From: Oopsacas minuta
Taxonomy: Eukaryota; Porifera; Hexactinellida; Lyssacinosida; Leucopsacidae
Direction of reading: 5' to 3'
Assembly (NCBI GenBank): GCA_024704765.1
Contig: JAKMXF010000001.1
Span: forward strand, 29,493-93,492
DNA: 64,000 nucleotides
In this document: positions 22,269-33,100 of the stretch, in pieces
Position numbering within the stretch: position 1 is the stretch's first letter
Layout of the letters: every line of letters starts with the position of its first letter
The notes under the pieces: generated by a model
What the model was told of the DNA's origin: nothing
Database searches by the model: none
What the model saw: the letters and a program-made list of their open reading frames with translations, nothing else
Made by a program: the position numbers and the translations under genes

Positions 22269-23336
22269 TTAGCTCTCTAATAACTTAGCCTTTTCAGATT
22301 TATACATGGACAGTCTAGTTTGTGCAAATTCTAGATAACAAAACGTAGCACGAGGTGACTCTATCATAGACAGAGCCCAGATGTATGCCAACATATCTGT
22401 TAGTATTCTACAACTCTCTATCTCTTCTACTATGCTCTCTATCTCAGCAATTGAATGAGTGATATTAGGTTGTAGTGCATGTAGATACATTCTAACAAAC
22501 TTACATCTCATGTGGAAAGATGGATAAGCTGCTTCTGAGTAGGAGTAGTATGGAGGTTCTTTAACTGAGTAGTCAAATGCTGATTCCTTGAAAAGCTGAG
22601 CTATGTCAGCTCCTCTGTAATAGTAACTACTGAATTCAAAATCTATACACTTTATAGTTAACTCATCTCTGTCTGTGAGTAATAGGAGGTTAGCTTGACT
22701 GTAATCATTATGACAGAACACTATAGGATAGTTGAGTTGTTTAAGATGTTGTTCTAACCAGTCTAACTCTTCCTCCCATTTCTTCTCACTCAACATTCCA
22801 TTCAACATACTCTGTCTCTTGGAATCAGATAGACAAACTTCCTCAGTCTTCTTCAACCATCTTCTCATACATTTGAACACGAAGCTTGCATCCTTAGGTA
22901 CTGGCATATCCTGTAGATGCATCTCTGCTATAATTCTGGTAGTGTGTGTGAGAACATTCTCTTGATACAACTCTAGATTAGTTAGAGTTCTACACTGATA
23001 GAAATGTTCTAGTCTTCCTTGTGAGTGAGACAGGACTCCGTACAGCTTAGGAGCTAGTCCTCTCTCAGAGAGGATAGCGTAGACAATATTCTGAGTGATT
23101 ATCTCTTCTTGTGACCAGATGTCAGAGAATAGTCTCAGAATGACAGTATCAGGAGTAGTAGCACTGGTAGAGGGTGTATGTTTCAGTTTTAGAATATACA
23201 GTTTATTAGTTTGTCCTTCTGTAATGGATTCTATATGGATTGGTGCTAGAGGTAGTGAGTACCAGTCTCCTCCCAGTAGTCTCCTACACATGAGTACTGT
23301 AGTGTCAGGAACTGGGATATCTACAGAAGTTGCCAT
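22269..23336 (-). CDS. Choline/ethanolamine kinase (paralogue 2)
   Basis: A 355-residue choline/ethanolamine kinase starting at the ATG at 23336-23334 (the preceding GTG is not needed). The Brenner motif CHNDYSQANLLLL is at 208-220 and the second motif CIDFEFSSYYYRGADIAQL follows; both catalytic aspartates are present. Residues 5-211 are encoded by DNA that appears identical to the divergent neighbour at 23758-24843. Immediately after the HND catalytic triplet the two proteins differ strongly. The gene is therefore a mosaic: a shared N-terminal lobe and its own C-terminal lobe, which carries much of the substrate-binding site, so the pair may differ in choline or ethanolamine preference. The two genes are head to head, with start codons 421 nt apart. 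It is a single exon. Confidence 0.88.
   Translation of the reverse strand: MATSVDIPVPDTTVLMCRRLLGGDWYSLPLAPIHIESITEGQTNKLYILKLKHTPSTSATTPDTVILRLFSDIWSQEEIITQNIVYAILSERGLAPKLYGVLSHSQGRLEHFYQCRTLTNLELYQENVLTHTTRIIAEMHLQDMPVPKDASFVFKCMRRWLKKTEEVCLSDSKRQSMLNGMLSEKKWEEELDWLEQHLKQLNYPIVFCHNDYSQANLLLLTDRDELTIKCIDFEFSSYYYRGADIAQLFKESAFDYSVKEPPYYSYSEAAYPSFHMRCKFVRMYLHALQPNITHSIAEIESIVEEIESCRILTDMLAYIWALSMIESPRATFCYLEFAQTRLSMYKSEKAKLLES
22703..23325 (-). repeat. Left arm of 623-bp inverted repeat
   Basis: Reads on the minus strand the same 623 nt as 23781-24403 on the plus strand; I see no mismatch or indel by eye. The arms are separated by 455 nt and lie almost exactly within the two kinase coding regions, ending at the CHND catalytic motif. 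Confidence 0.92.
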
Positions 23337-23757
23337 CACACAAATACTTACTTGCTAATTTGATTAATAAATAATGTAAGGTCAAGGGTTGGTGGGCAAA
23401 TTAACTTAGCTTTACACAGTTACACCATGTTACATCACCAGATTTTACCATACGTATACGTATTTGCAATTTGCATTAATTAATGGAAGTGTGACAATAG
23501 TCACAAAACCATGCGATACACTCGAAATGGTCAGAGTCGAGTTTATTTACTAACAGAGTTTAGTATGCACTATCAGTACATCCAGTATCCATGCTTGCAT
23601 ATACTGGATGGCATATTATGAAATCATTCTAGTACAGATTTACCTTGGATTGATGTAAGAAATGCCCAAGGACATGTACTCGAATTATAATACCTCATAA
23701 TTTGACATAATTGATAATATAATTAGTAATTACCAATAAATTTCATTTTGTAGCAAA
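23337..23757. promoter_or_regulatory. Shared divergent 5' region of kinases 2 and 3
   Basis: The 421 nt between two head-to-head kinase start codons must contain both promoters. It is not part of the inverted repeat, so the two genes keep different 5' flanks. On the plus side TTTCATTTTGTAG (23741-23753) is a strong splice-acceptor-like sequence ending 4 nt before the ATG at 23758. Confidence 0.55.
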
Positions 23758-24843
23758 ATGGTAGAGTCTAATAGCAGTAGTGTAGATATCCCAGTTCCTG
23801 ACACTACAGTACTCATGTGTAGGAGACTACTGGGAGGAGACTGGTACTCACTACCTCTAGCACCAATCCATATAGAATCCATTACAGAAGGACAAACTAA
23901 TAAACTGTATATTCTAAAACTGAAACATACACCCTCTACCAGTGCTACTACTCCTGATACTGTCATTCTGAGACTATTCTCTGACATCTGGTCACAAGAA
24001 GAGATAATCACTCAGAATATTGTCTACGCTATCCTCTCTGAGAGAGGACTAGCTCCTAAGCTGTACGGAGTCCTGTCTCACTCACAAGGAAGACTAGAAC
24101 ATTTCTATCAGTGTAGAACTCTAACTAATCTAGAGTTGTATCAAGAGAATGTTCTCACACACACTACCAGAATTATAGCAGAGATGCATCTACAGGATAT
24201 GCCAGTACCTAAGGATGCAAGCTTCGTGTTCAAATGTATGAGAAGATGGTTGAAGAAGACTGAGGAAGTTTGTCTATCTGATTCCAAGAGACAGAGTATG
24301 TTGAATGGAATGTTGAGTGAGAAGAAATGGGAGGAAGAGTTAGACTGGTTAGAACAACATCTTAAACAACTCAACTATCCTATAGTGTTCTGTCATAATG
24401 ATTTATACTCACAGAATATAATCAGACTACTAGACAAAGATGAGTTCAATATTCGTGTTATTGACTTTGATATGGCTTCATACAATTATAGAGGTTATGA
24501 ATTTGCACAGCTGTTCCATGACTTATTATTTGACTATTCGTGTACGGCGCATCCTGGCTTCAAGTACTTACCAGATCAGTACCCTTCTCTAGAGCAGAGA
24601 CAGAATATAGTCAGACTGTATTTACAGAGATTATATGACAGGGATACTACCAAGGAGGAAGTAGATCAGCTGGTGAATGAAATACAGCAGACAAGACTGT
24701 ATTCTTGTCTGTTCGTGTTTTTATGGGGCTTGAGAGCCTCAGTGGTTTATAACTATCCTTTCGATTCTTTATACTTTGCTAAGGTATATCTTTCAATGTA
24801 CAATACTGAGAAAGAAAGATTATCTAAACAAAAATTTGAATAA
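23758..24843 (+). CDS. Choline/ethanolamine kinase (paralogue 3)
   Basis: A 361-residue choline/ethanolamine kinase. The N-terminal lobe is identical to paralogue 2 (shared DNA block 23781-24403). The C-terminal lobe is its own: CHNDLYSQNIIRLL carries the catalytic Asp and Asn, and VIDFDMASYNYRGYEFAQL replaces the usual DFE with DFD. The C-terminal helices (YDRDTTKEEVDQL onward) are also distinct from both paralogues. It should phosphorylate choline or ethanolamine using ATP in the cytosol. The start ATG lies 4 nt after a polypyrimidine-TAG acceptor-like sequence, so the leader is probably spliced. It is a single coding exon ending TAA. Activity is likely since all catalytic residues are kept; substrate preference is unknown. 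Confidence 0.88.
   Translation: MVESNSSSVDIPVPDTTVLMCRRLLGGDWYSLPLAPIHIESITEGQTNKLYILKLKHTPSTSATTPDTVILRLFSDIWSQEEIITQNIVYAILSERGLAPKLYGVLSHSQGRLEHFYQCRTLTNLELYQENVLTHTTRIIAEMHLQDMPVPKDASFVFKCMRRWLKKTEEVCLSDSKRQSMLNGMLSEKKWEEELDWLEQHLKQLNYPIVFCHNDLYSQNIIRLLDKDEFNIRVIDFDMASYNYRGYEFAQLFHDLLFDYSCTAHPGFKYLPDQYPSLEQRQNIVRLYLQRLYDRDTTKEEVDQLVNEIQQTRLYSCLFVFLWGLRASVVYNYPFDSLYFAKVYLSMYNTEKERLSKQKFE
23781..24403 (+). repeat. Right arm of 623-bp inverted repeat
   Basis: Partner of 22703-23325. Identity begins 23 nt inside this gene's coding sequence and stops one base after the HND codons; equal arm lengths show no indels. Confidence 0.92.
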
Positions 24844-25015
24844 CTACGCGTAGATATTAAAGCTTGAATCCTTGAGTTATTTATTACATATTATATCAAG
24901 TTAGTGTGAAAATTGAATTGAATAGTCAGTGGTTTCTGAATTAACGAAAGTCCACTGCATATTCAATACAATTTCTATATATCTCTACGATCCTAGTGTA
25001 TATATCAAAATTGTA

Positions 25016-26452
25016 CTAATTAGCTAACTTTACGCAACACCATAACTCAGAGTTATCTAGGGGAATATGTATTGTACCATCTCCTCTGTATTGTACAGCC
25101 TTGAGGGTGAGATCTTTTGAATGATTAAACTTGAAAGGATAATTTTGAAAATTAATCACATGTTTGTAGTACCATTTATCCAGGATATGGTGTAGTGATA
25201 CAGGAATATCATTCTTCAATTCACTCATGTGATCATTAGTAAGGATGTACCCCCGCTGTTTCATGCTCAGAGCTCCGTAAACTGCGAATAGATCGTCTCT
25301 TGAATCATAACTAGTTGTGAATAAGCTATTTTGTTTTTCAAGTAATTTCCAGTTTGTAATATTAGAAGGAGTTCTCAGGACCACGCGACGGACAACAATA
25401 AAAGCATTCGAGATGGAAAAGACGTTTTTAACTTCTGCAATTCTATCCTTTAAGACTTCTATTCTAAAGCCTTTTTGGTTAATATAAGATACATTCATAC
25501 CATCAACGAACAAAACTTTATTTTTAGTGTTGGCTACTGAATTAGAAAAAGTATAGAAAATATCCTGAAATGCTGAGAGCTCTGCCTTCATCTGTTCTGT
25601 ACGTTGATAGTTTATATATTGATTAGTGAATATGCGATTTACTTCTGAAAATAATATTTTGTACTCTTCATCTGTTACTTCTAGATCACGAAGCTTTGTT
25701 TCACAGTTAGAACAAAATCCTCTTTCTAAACGTACGTCACTATTAATGGATGGATTCAGTTTAGAAAATGTGGCAATCAGCTGATTGAATACTTCACTGG
25801 CAATTACAGCTAGTTTATGGTTGTGATAATGTAATAAAACTTTTTTGAATGTTCCTAATAACACAGAATTATTTGGATCCTTCTCAACAGCTATACTGAG
25901 AGCATTCAATAAGTAATCTATCTGTTTACAGTTCAAACTAAGGAAGCTACTTACTAGGTTATCTACTGCTTGATAGTCTTTTGTTTGTGACAGTAAATAA
26001 TCCATTGCTGAGGTAAATGCAAACTTTCTCAAAGGAAGTTGTTTAGAGAATATTCTATCTAACATCTCTAGCAAGAGGTCTGTCTGTTGATTAGTTATCG
26101 CATTAGATATCAGTGAGGATAGTAGAGCAGGTTCTGGTTGTATCGATAGCTCCTCGAGATAACTACACAGTTCATTGAAAGAGATTGGATTGCCTGTTTC
26201 AACAGATAAGTCTACACCAATCTTCAAGACTTGAGGTGAAAATTTACTCTTTTGTTCTTTCAAATTGGTGAAAAGTTGAAACGCATTATTGTAGTCTTTT
26301 GATTTAGCCAATCTATACAATTCTTTTTCTTCTGTAGAAGAGAATGTTTTCAATTTTGGAATTCTTAAACGATATTCAGTGTCATGAAATGAATTATTTG
26401 AGAACGATCTCACATTTATGCCTGGAATAATTCTCCGATAGAAACAAAACAT
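25016..26452 (-). CDS. PRORP: Mitochondrial RNase P catalytic subunit (PRORP/MRPP3-like)
   Basis: A 478-residue protein-only RNase P, which cuts the 5' leader from mitochondrial pre-tRNAs. The first roughly 25 residues (MFCFYRRIIPGINVRSFSNN) are Arg/Ser-rich without acids, a mitochondrial presequence. PPR-like helical repeats span about 40-235. A zinc-ligand pair GFCSNC is at 245-250. The NYN metallonuclease domain holds FVDGMN (Asp317), YDSRDD (Asp383, 386, 387) and LTNDHMSE (Asp407), the aspartates that bind the metal ions. The end, IHIPLDNSELWCC, supplies the remaining His and Cys of the structural zinc. It is a single exon. In animals it works with TRMT10C and HSD17B10, not seen here. Confidence 0.93.
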   Translation of the reverse strand: MFCFYRRIIPGINVRSFSNNSFHDTEYRLRIPKLKTFSSTEEKELYRLAKSKDYNNAFQLFTNLKEQKSKFSPQVLKIGVDLSVETGNPISFNELCSYLEELSIQPEPALLSSLISNAITNQQTDLLLEMLDRIFSKQLPLRKFAFTSAMDYLLSQTKDYQAVDNLVSSFLSLNCKQIDYLLNALSIAVEKDPNNSVLLGTFKKVLLHYHNHKLAVIASEVFNQLIATFSKLNPSINSDVRLERGFCSNCETKLRDLEVTDEEYKILFSEVNRIFTNQYINYQRTEQMKAELSAFQDIFYTFSNSVANTKNKVLFVDGMNVSYINQKGFRIEVLKDRIAEVKNVFSISNAFIVVRRVVLRTPSNITNWKLLEKQNSLFTTSYDSRDDLFAVYGALSMKQRGYILTNDHMSELKNDIPVSLHHILDKWYYKHVINFQNYPFKFNHSKDLTLKAVQYRGDGTIHIPLDNSELWCCVKLAN

Positions 26453-27187
26453 TCAAGCAATCGAGAGATTATATAGCTATTCACAAGAGTAAAATAATGA
26501 TAATGCTTATATGTATATACGTGTATTAACATTTTGCATGAAAATTCAAAATCATGCAGCATATATTGCAAGAAAATACTCAAATAGAATATGTCATTAT
26601 TTTGATGCAAACTCTCAGCATATATGGCGTAACAAGCAAAGTATCTAGAGTCAGAACTAAGTAATCCGAGAAAAACCGAAAATTGTGACTATCTTCAGTC
26701 ACTATTATTGGAAATTTTGCTAACGCCCCATAGCAATATAGCCCACCATAGTACTTTGCATACAATATGCAAATTCGTTGCATCGTGTATGGTAAGAGTT
26801 GCATACAACAACGTTACAGGAAACTTGTTGCATGTAATTATATTTTTCATGAAACATTATTGCATTGTGTATGTTGCCTTGTAGCATAAACAGTTGAACA
26901 CAATTACATATAACGGTAGCATTGTTGTGGGCTTTAGATGCTTCTTTTTATCGACTCTTAATAACAAAAAATTGATTTGATATAAAACTCTGTTGATCAA
27001 AACCCTCGCCCTCCTACCTCCAATGAGAATACGAAATTAATTAATAATATTTATTGAAAATATCAATCAAACAGTGAATCGTGTCCAACTTGAAGAGGGA
27101 ATATACTTGTAATTAGAAATTAAATAAGAAAAGTTATAAAAGTTACCTAAAAACACAAAAAATGTATTAACAATATACAATAGAATA
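26453..27187. other. Intergenic region with dispersed repeat
   Basis: Holds copies of the hairpin repeat family first seen at 2228-2271: a 24-nt match at 26778-26801 and a shorter one near 26859-26873, with further ACATTATTGCA-like words. No gene seen. Confidence 0.5.
26778..26801. repeat. Dispersed hairpin-repeat copy
   Basis: TTGCATCGTGTATGGTAAGAG and the next three bases match 2248-2271 with two differences. Confidence 0.55.
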
Positions 27188-30100
27188 TCAGTGTAGTGGA
27201 GATCCACTAATAGCTGAGAAGATTAGATGAGAATGGAAGGAGGATCGGTCTCCCATGAATGAGTGATCGTGTTTGCCGGTATAGAACTCATTACCGTCCT
27301 TTCGTCTGCTTCCAACAGCTGAGAAGTGTAGTATCGGCTCCAGGGTATCCACCAGCTCCTGGTAGTTACCAGAGAGCTGCTCTTGATAATCTAGTCGTGT
27401 CTCTCCCAGAGTAAGACTGACTAATTCAAGAGCATGGAAAGAAGATTGAATGAAATATTTGAACGCATTTTTAAGGGATTCTACATGATTGACTGCTTGC
27501 TTCCTAACCTTATCAGCTGACAAGAATACTCTATAATACTCAAGAGGCCCTTCATTAACTGTAGTACCTACACATCCTTGTAGAGTTAATTCTAACAGGT
27601 TTAAATCTGGAGGATCACATCTGATCATTTTATCTAAATCAGATGTTTTATTCTTCAGTGCTGATATAGCTACTTCAATAGGAGTCTGTTCTATCGTCTC
27701 AGAGTCTATTACTTCTATTCTACGTTTAATATAAGGGAATACGTTACGAGTACGTAGTATAGTGATTAACATGTATTGAGAGTCTGCAGAGCCGTGAGGA
27801 CGACCTGATTTAGTGAAGGGAGTTTGAAAGAAAAAGTGAGAAAGATTATTTTCTCTTTCGAATTTAGTTAGTCTCTCTTCTTTATTTTCTCTTAGGAAAT
27901 AAGGCTCTACATGTGTTATCTGTATGTAGTTCTTGTTAGGAACTACAGATTTAGGTCCCATAGAGTTGGAGTCTTTGAATATGATTAGATCTCCTAGCTT
28001 AGTAGTGAACTTATCTGTCATTTTATCTACGAATTCTGCTAGTGCTGTAATCCCTGGTTCTCTGTATATAAACTGTTTTTCATGATTACCTTCGAATCCT
28101 TTTCCATAGAACTTACATCTAAAGTATGTACCGAGGAAACGTTTACCGGTTTTCATCACCTGTTTTGTCTTCACCGTAGATTCGTGCATTTTGCGAAATA
28201 ACCTCTCCATCCCTTCGAAATCGCGGTTTTTCTCTAACAAAGGTAGAATAAGCTTGAATACAGGTAGCATTAGTTCAAACAGTTCTGACTCGTATAAAAA
28301 CCGCAGACATTTCTCCAGCATCATGATGAGATCTTTTTCTGAGTAAGATTGATTCCCGCGTAATTCCTGATCAATCTTCATACGGCCTTCATCTTTAGGG
28401 ATATTATGTGAAATGTTCTCAAAGTCACTGCTATGCAATTTGCCAATCGCGAAATTGTATAAATACTGTGCTACAATAGCCGCGATATGAAGATAGCACT
28501 GAGCTGCCTCTGCTTGGAACCCCTCCTTAAGATGCATACTAGCTAGATTATCTAACCAGGTTATCCTCAGTTCAGGGGTGTTAGAATATGAGGCTGCTAA
28601 CCTCCAGTGTACTTCCACCAGCTCATCATAATCATGCTGTACATTCCTCATCTCATTCTGACTACTCAGTATATCATTCAGTCTCCTCATAAGGTCCTGA
28701 ACTTCATCCTGGAATTGGATGTACTTCTTAACAGATGTTTCTGAGCTGGAGAAGGTTGTTATGGATTTGAGTGACCTCTTCAGGAATGTGTCTGATTGTC
28801 CTATTAGCCCTGCAGCAGATAGCTTAGATATTGAGATGGTGGAGTACAGCTGAGTACGTACAAAGTTTTCACCGGAATACTCCAAATTACTTCTGAGAAG
28901 GAAGTACAACAGAGTACAAGCTTCATTCCTGACTAAAGCTAGTCTAGAGTTACAGTGAGCTAAGCATTTGAATATGATAAACTCACAGAACTCATTCTGA
29001 CCTTTGAATAAGAGAGATGGGAAGTTGTACACAAATGAGAACAGGTACGCATACCAATGTACCCATATTGCATCTGAGTGCTGTAAACTGAAGAAGGTTA
29101 CGATAACTTTAAAATAACTCTTCATCATAGGAGAATTACTCTCTAGGTAGTTATGATAACGAGAGGAGAATACGTCTAACACTCCTATCAATATGAGTGA
29201 CACTTCGTGGGACACTTCTGAGCGGGCTTTGGCAAGTTTCTGCACCCTCATGGCATGACTATCCTCAGAAGTAGTACTCCCATCCTCTGAGACTGTAGTG
29301 ATGACTGTGTTGGTCTTTCCTTTATCACGTCCTCCCCGAGTAACTAGAGGTAAGGTTTCGTTATAAATCGCCTTCTTCCCGAAGTAAGAGAATGTGTATA
29401 GACACTCAATGAGAAGATCAAAGAATGATAGAAGGGCACAGAAATCAGATGGTAGCTGTTCATCATCATCCCAGGTCTGTGCTGGGAGAGAATTAAGAGT
29501 AGAGAAGTATTCGTCCCACCACTTAGCTAGCTGTACAGAATCTGAATTTTTGAGAAGGTTCAGGAAACACGCTAGTAACAGCTGTTTCTCCTCCAGACTG
29601 AAATCCGCCTGTCCTAATCCTAACTCCATATCAGTAGAATTATTCTGTCTACCTAGCTCAGAGCTATCCTCATCATGTAGTGTCATGTAGCTACTGCTTT
29701 GATTGATACTGCTGATCTTCTTTCTCATCTGTATACTACTCTCAGACTCCCTCTTCCCATCTATCACTGACTGAGAGCTAGAGGACATAGGTCTCTCGTT
29801 AATCTCAGTCAGACGCATATCACTACGAGAGCTCTGAGTACCGTAGGTATTCCTGCTTGAATCAGAGCGTAGTGTAGTCGGAGGGCCCCGAGGAGAGCTG
29901 AAGGATAGCTTCTTGCCTTTAAGGTTACGACTAGCAGGAATCATACCAGAGGATTCTGTACTGATTGACTTGTTAAACTCAATCTGTGGGGATTGATATC
30001 CATGTGTATCGTAACCGGATATAACACGGGGAGCAAACTGTAACATCATGGACAGGAAGGGGAGATAGAGAGAGGTGACCCTTGACCTCTTGAAGTGGTC

Positions 30101-33100
30101 ATTACAGTATCGAGGATCTGTATCATGTTTAGCTAACAGATCTTTAAGCATGTGTATAGCTACTATCCTAATATCATTCTTCTCGTACTTTAGAGTTATG
30201 TAGAATTCTCTTAGCAAAATACCCACCAAATAATGGTTCTGACAGAACTCATCACCTAGCTTGAGACTATCTCCAGTTGTATCATCACCTATAGGTAGAT
30301 TTAGCTGTATATAGTGCTCGTGACTAAACACTATCTGAAGGAAATTAAACTTCAGTTTAGTGAGGTGTACTGCTTCTCCTGGTGAGGAAGGTTGCGATAC
30401 ATATTTATAAACCAACGTGAATACATCTCCTCTGTCCATGTAGGAGAATGCATCACGTACAAACACTGCTATACTCTGGTTAGCTATGTACGCTATTGAT
30501 TTGTCTATCTTACTGCGAATAAGAGCGATTAGAGAAGAAAGTAAGCTGTTGAGATGAGTGTAGAAACCTTGACCAAATCTACCCTTCCTATTACTTCTGA
30601 GAGATTTCTTATTGAATATATGATAGCCAATAGACTGAGACACACAACCCAGGAGGAACCATAAGTACTTTAACAGATTAGTACAATCAATTCCCTCCTG
30701 TTGTGTAAAGTACAGCATATAACGTATTAACTCTGTGTATATTTCCTTAGGATACTCCTGATAAGCTTCTGATCTGAATTGATATTTAACGTATGTAGCC
30801 AGATGGTGTAGAGAGCCGTGTTTGTCCAGTGTATGTGCGTAATCAACAAGTAGTGCTAATATCTTAATTCCTGTATCATTATTATTCAGTGTCTGTAGTG
30901 TAAATAGTTTTAACAGCTGATTGAGTATGACAGGAAGATGAGAGATAAGACTATCTAATGTTATAAAATGTAAATCTTGTAGTCTCTGTTGTATTTCTAA
31001 CTCATCAACTCCTCCATTCAATCTCTGTATCTTCTCTAGGAATACAAAGAAACTATGTACACATAGATCTTGTGGGGATATGGAGCTGATAGGTCGTATT
31101 AATACCCGGAAGAGATGTTTCCGGTTATCAATCCATTTAATGTCTCCACTCCTCCCGTCAAGTCCGTGACTGAGATAGTTAGGAGGTAGACTGGAGGAGA
31201 TAGCGAGGGAGAATATGTCTCTATTCAGCAGAGTATCGTTATGAGGTTTAAGTACAGGTAGCCATGAGTATCCTATCACTACTTCAGGAGATGTCTTCTT
31301 AGGAAGTTTCTGTATATTACAGCTGATATGTGAATAAGTAAATAAGAGGTGATGCTTAGAGTCTAGATGTATAGGTAAGTATATCTTAACCTCTTCTGCG
31401 AAATCCGGGTTAGTGTAGTGATATATGACAGATGTCAGTGCTTTGTCTACGAAGATATTGCCAGGAGGTTTCCCGAATATATTGGGGAGGGGTCTAGCGT
31501 TCTTCTCGTCCGAGTCAAAGAATTGTATTTTTACACACAAGTTCTTGAACTTATTACCGAGCTTAACTCCCTCTAGCTTGAGACTCTGTGGATATACGTA
31601 TAGGATATGGAAGAACTCTTGAAAGGGCTGTAACTTGGTTGGGGAGGGTAGGATGTCTGAGTGTGTGGGGAACTCTTGGACCTCTCGGATAAATGGTGCT
31701 TGGTTATATGTCGGCATCATGGGGATTAGGGGAACAAGACCTGTTGTAAATATACCAGGCTCTTCTGGAGTGAGGGGGGAGAGAGTAATTGAGAGAGAAC
31801 CAGGAATCACTTGGATTCTCAGACGCGGGATGTTCCTGAAGTCCTTGAGAAGTTTAATAATCTCCTCCTCACTAATTCTCTCTTTCTCCTGCTTGAAGAT
31901 GAGAGGGAAATGTCCGTCAGTGTCCAAATCTCCATTCTGTAGAAATACTGGCTTAGCTGACCAAGCGAAAGGCTGTTTATAGTTACCAAGCCTTGGAAAT
32001 ACAGTTTTCATCTGGTCTGCAAGCTTCAGAATATTCTTTCTACCTTCTCCTCGTTGATAAGGCTCGACACATGAGTTAATTGATCCTTGTAGAACCTTAT
32101 CTATCCTCACAACAAGGTAGATGTCAGGGTGTGGGTAGGAGACTGTGAAGAGGGCACGACGAGCTTCCACTGGCCAGACTTCAAACCCCGGTTTCACAGG
32201 TATTGAGGTAGATACTCCTAATAAATTGCATATTTAATAAGATTGCATTGAAAGTAAGTAACAGAGAGTACAGTGGAGTTCGTCTATTAGCAAATCATAT
32301 TTTGCATGAAATTTCCTTGCTAATATACGCACTATTTACCATACAAAATGCTATGAAAAAAGTTTCTAACAAATATACCACTCTAGTGTATTTCCTATAC
32401 TAAATTCCTCCTTGAGTCAAAATAAATAAATACATAATTGAATCATTCGCTGTGGGAATAGCAGACCAACAGAGAGAATAGGAAACTGGAAACCCGTAAC
32501 ATATAATCATATAAATCCTCCATAAAAGAGGTTGTCGGTTGATGTTATGTAGTAAGTGATCTTTATCATAAATATAATTATAGACCACCAGCTACAATTC
32601 GAGGAAATACAGTATACCTTGTATATCCATATCAAACTGCTCCAGCTCTAAAGTAGAGAGAAACAGATCGAACAGTTCCCTCTCTTCTCCGTTCAGATCA
32701 AAATGAAACTCTTCAGATATCTTCTTACCAAATCTAGCATCATATAGAGCAGCTGATGTGAAGAAGGGCTCTATGTGAGTACGAGAAGTAGCAGAGCTAA
32801 TGCGTAGATCAAAGTTAAGCTTCTCTGGAGTAGCTATGAATTGAAATCCTGGAGTCAAGACTAATAAAAGAAACGTAGAATTAAGTAATAGTCGGAATAT
32901 GTTATATTCCAATCCATTATTGTAAATAGTGGTTACATCATATATTAATAAATTGTTCATGTCCTCTAACTATTATAATATATATACTATGTATATGAGA
33001 TATCTACCATTCGAACAGCACTCTTGCATCTACTGTATTTTGTTTGTTTTTAGCAAATAGTAGACTAATCGGTAGATATGCAATTTCCGTTAAGGAATAT

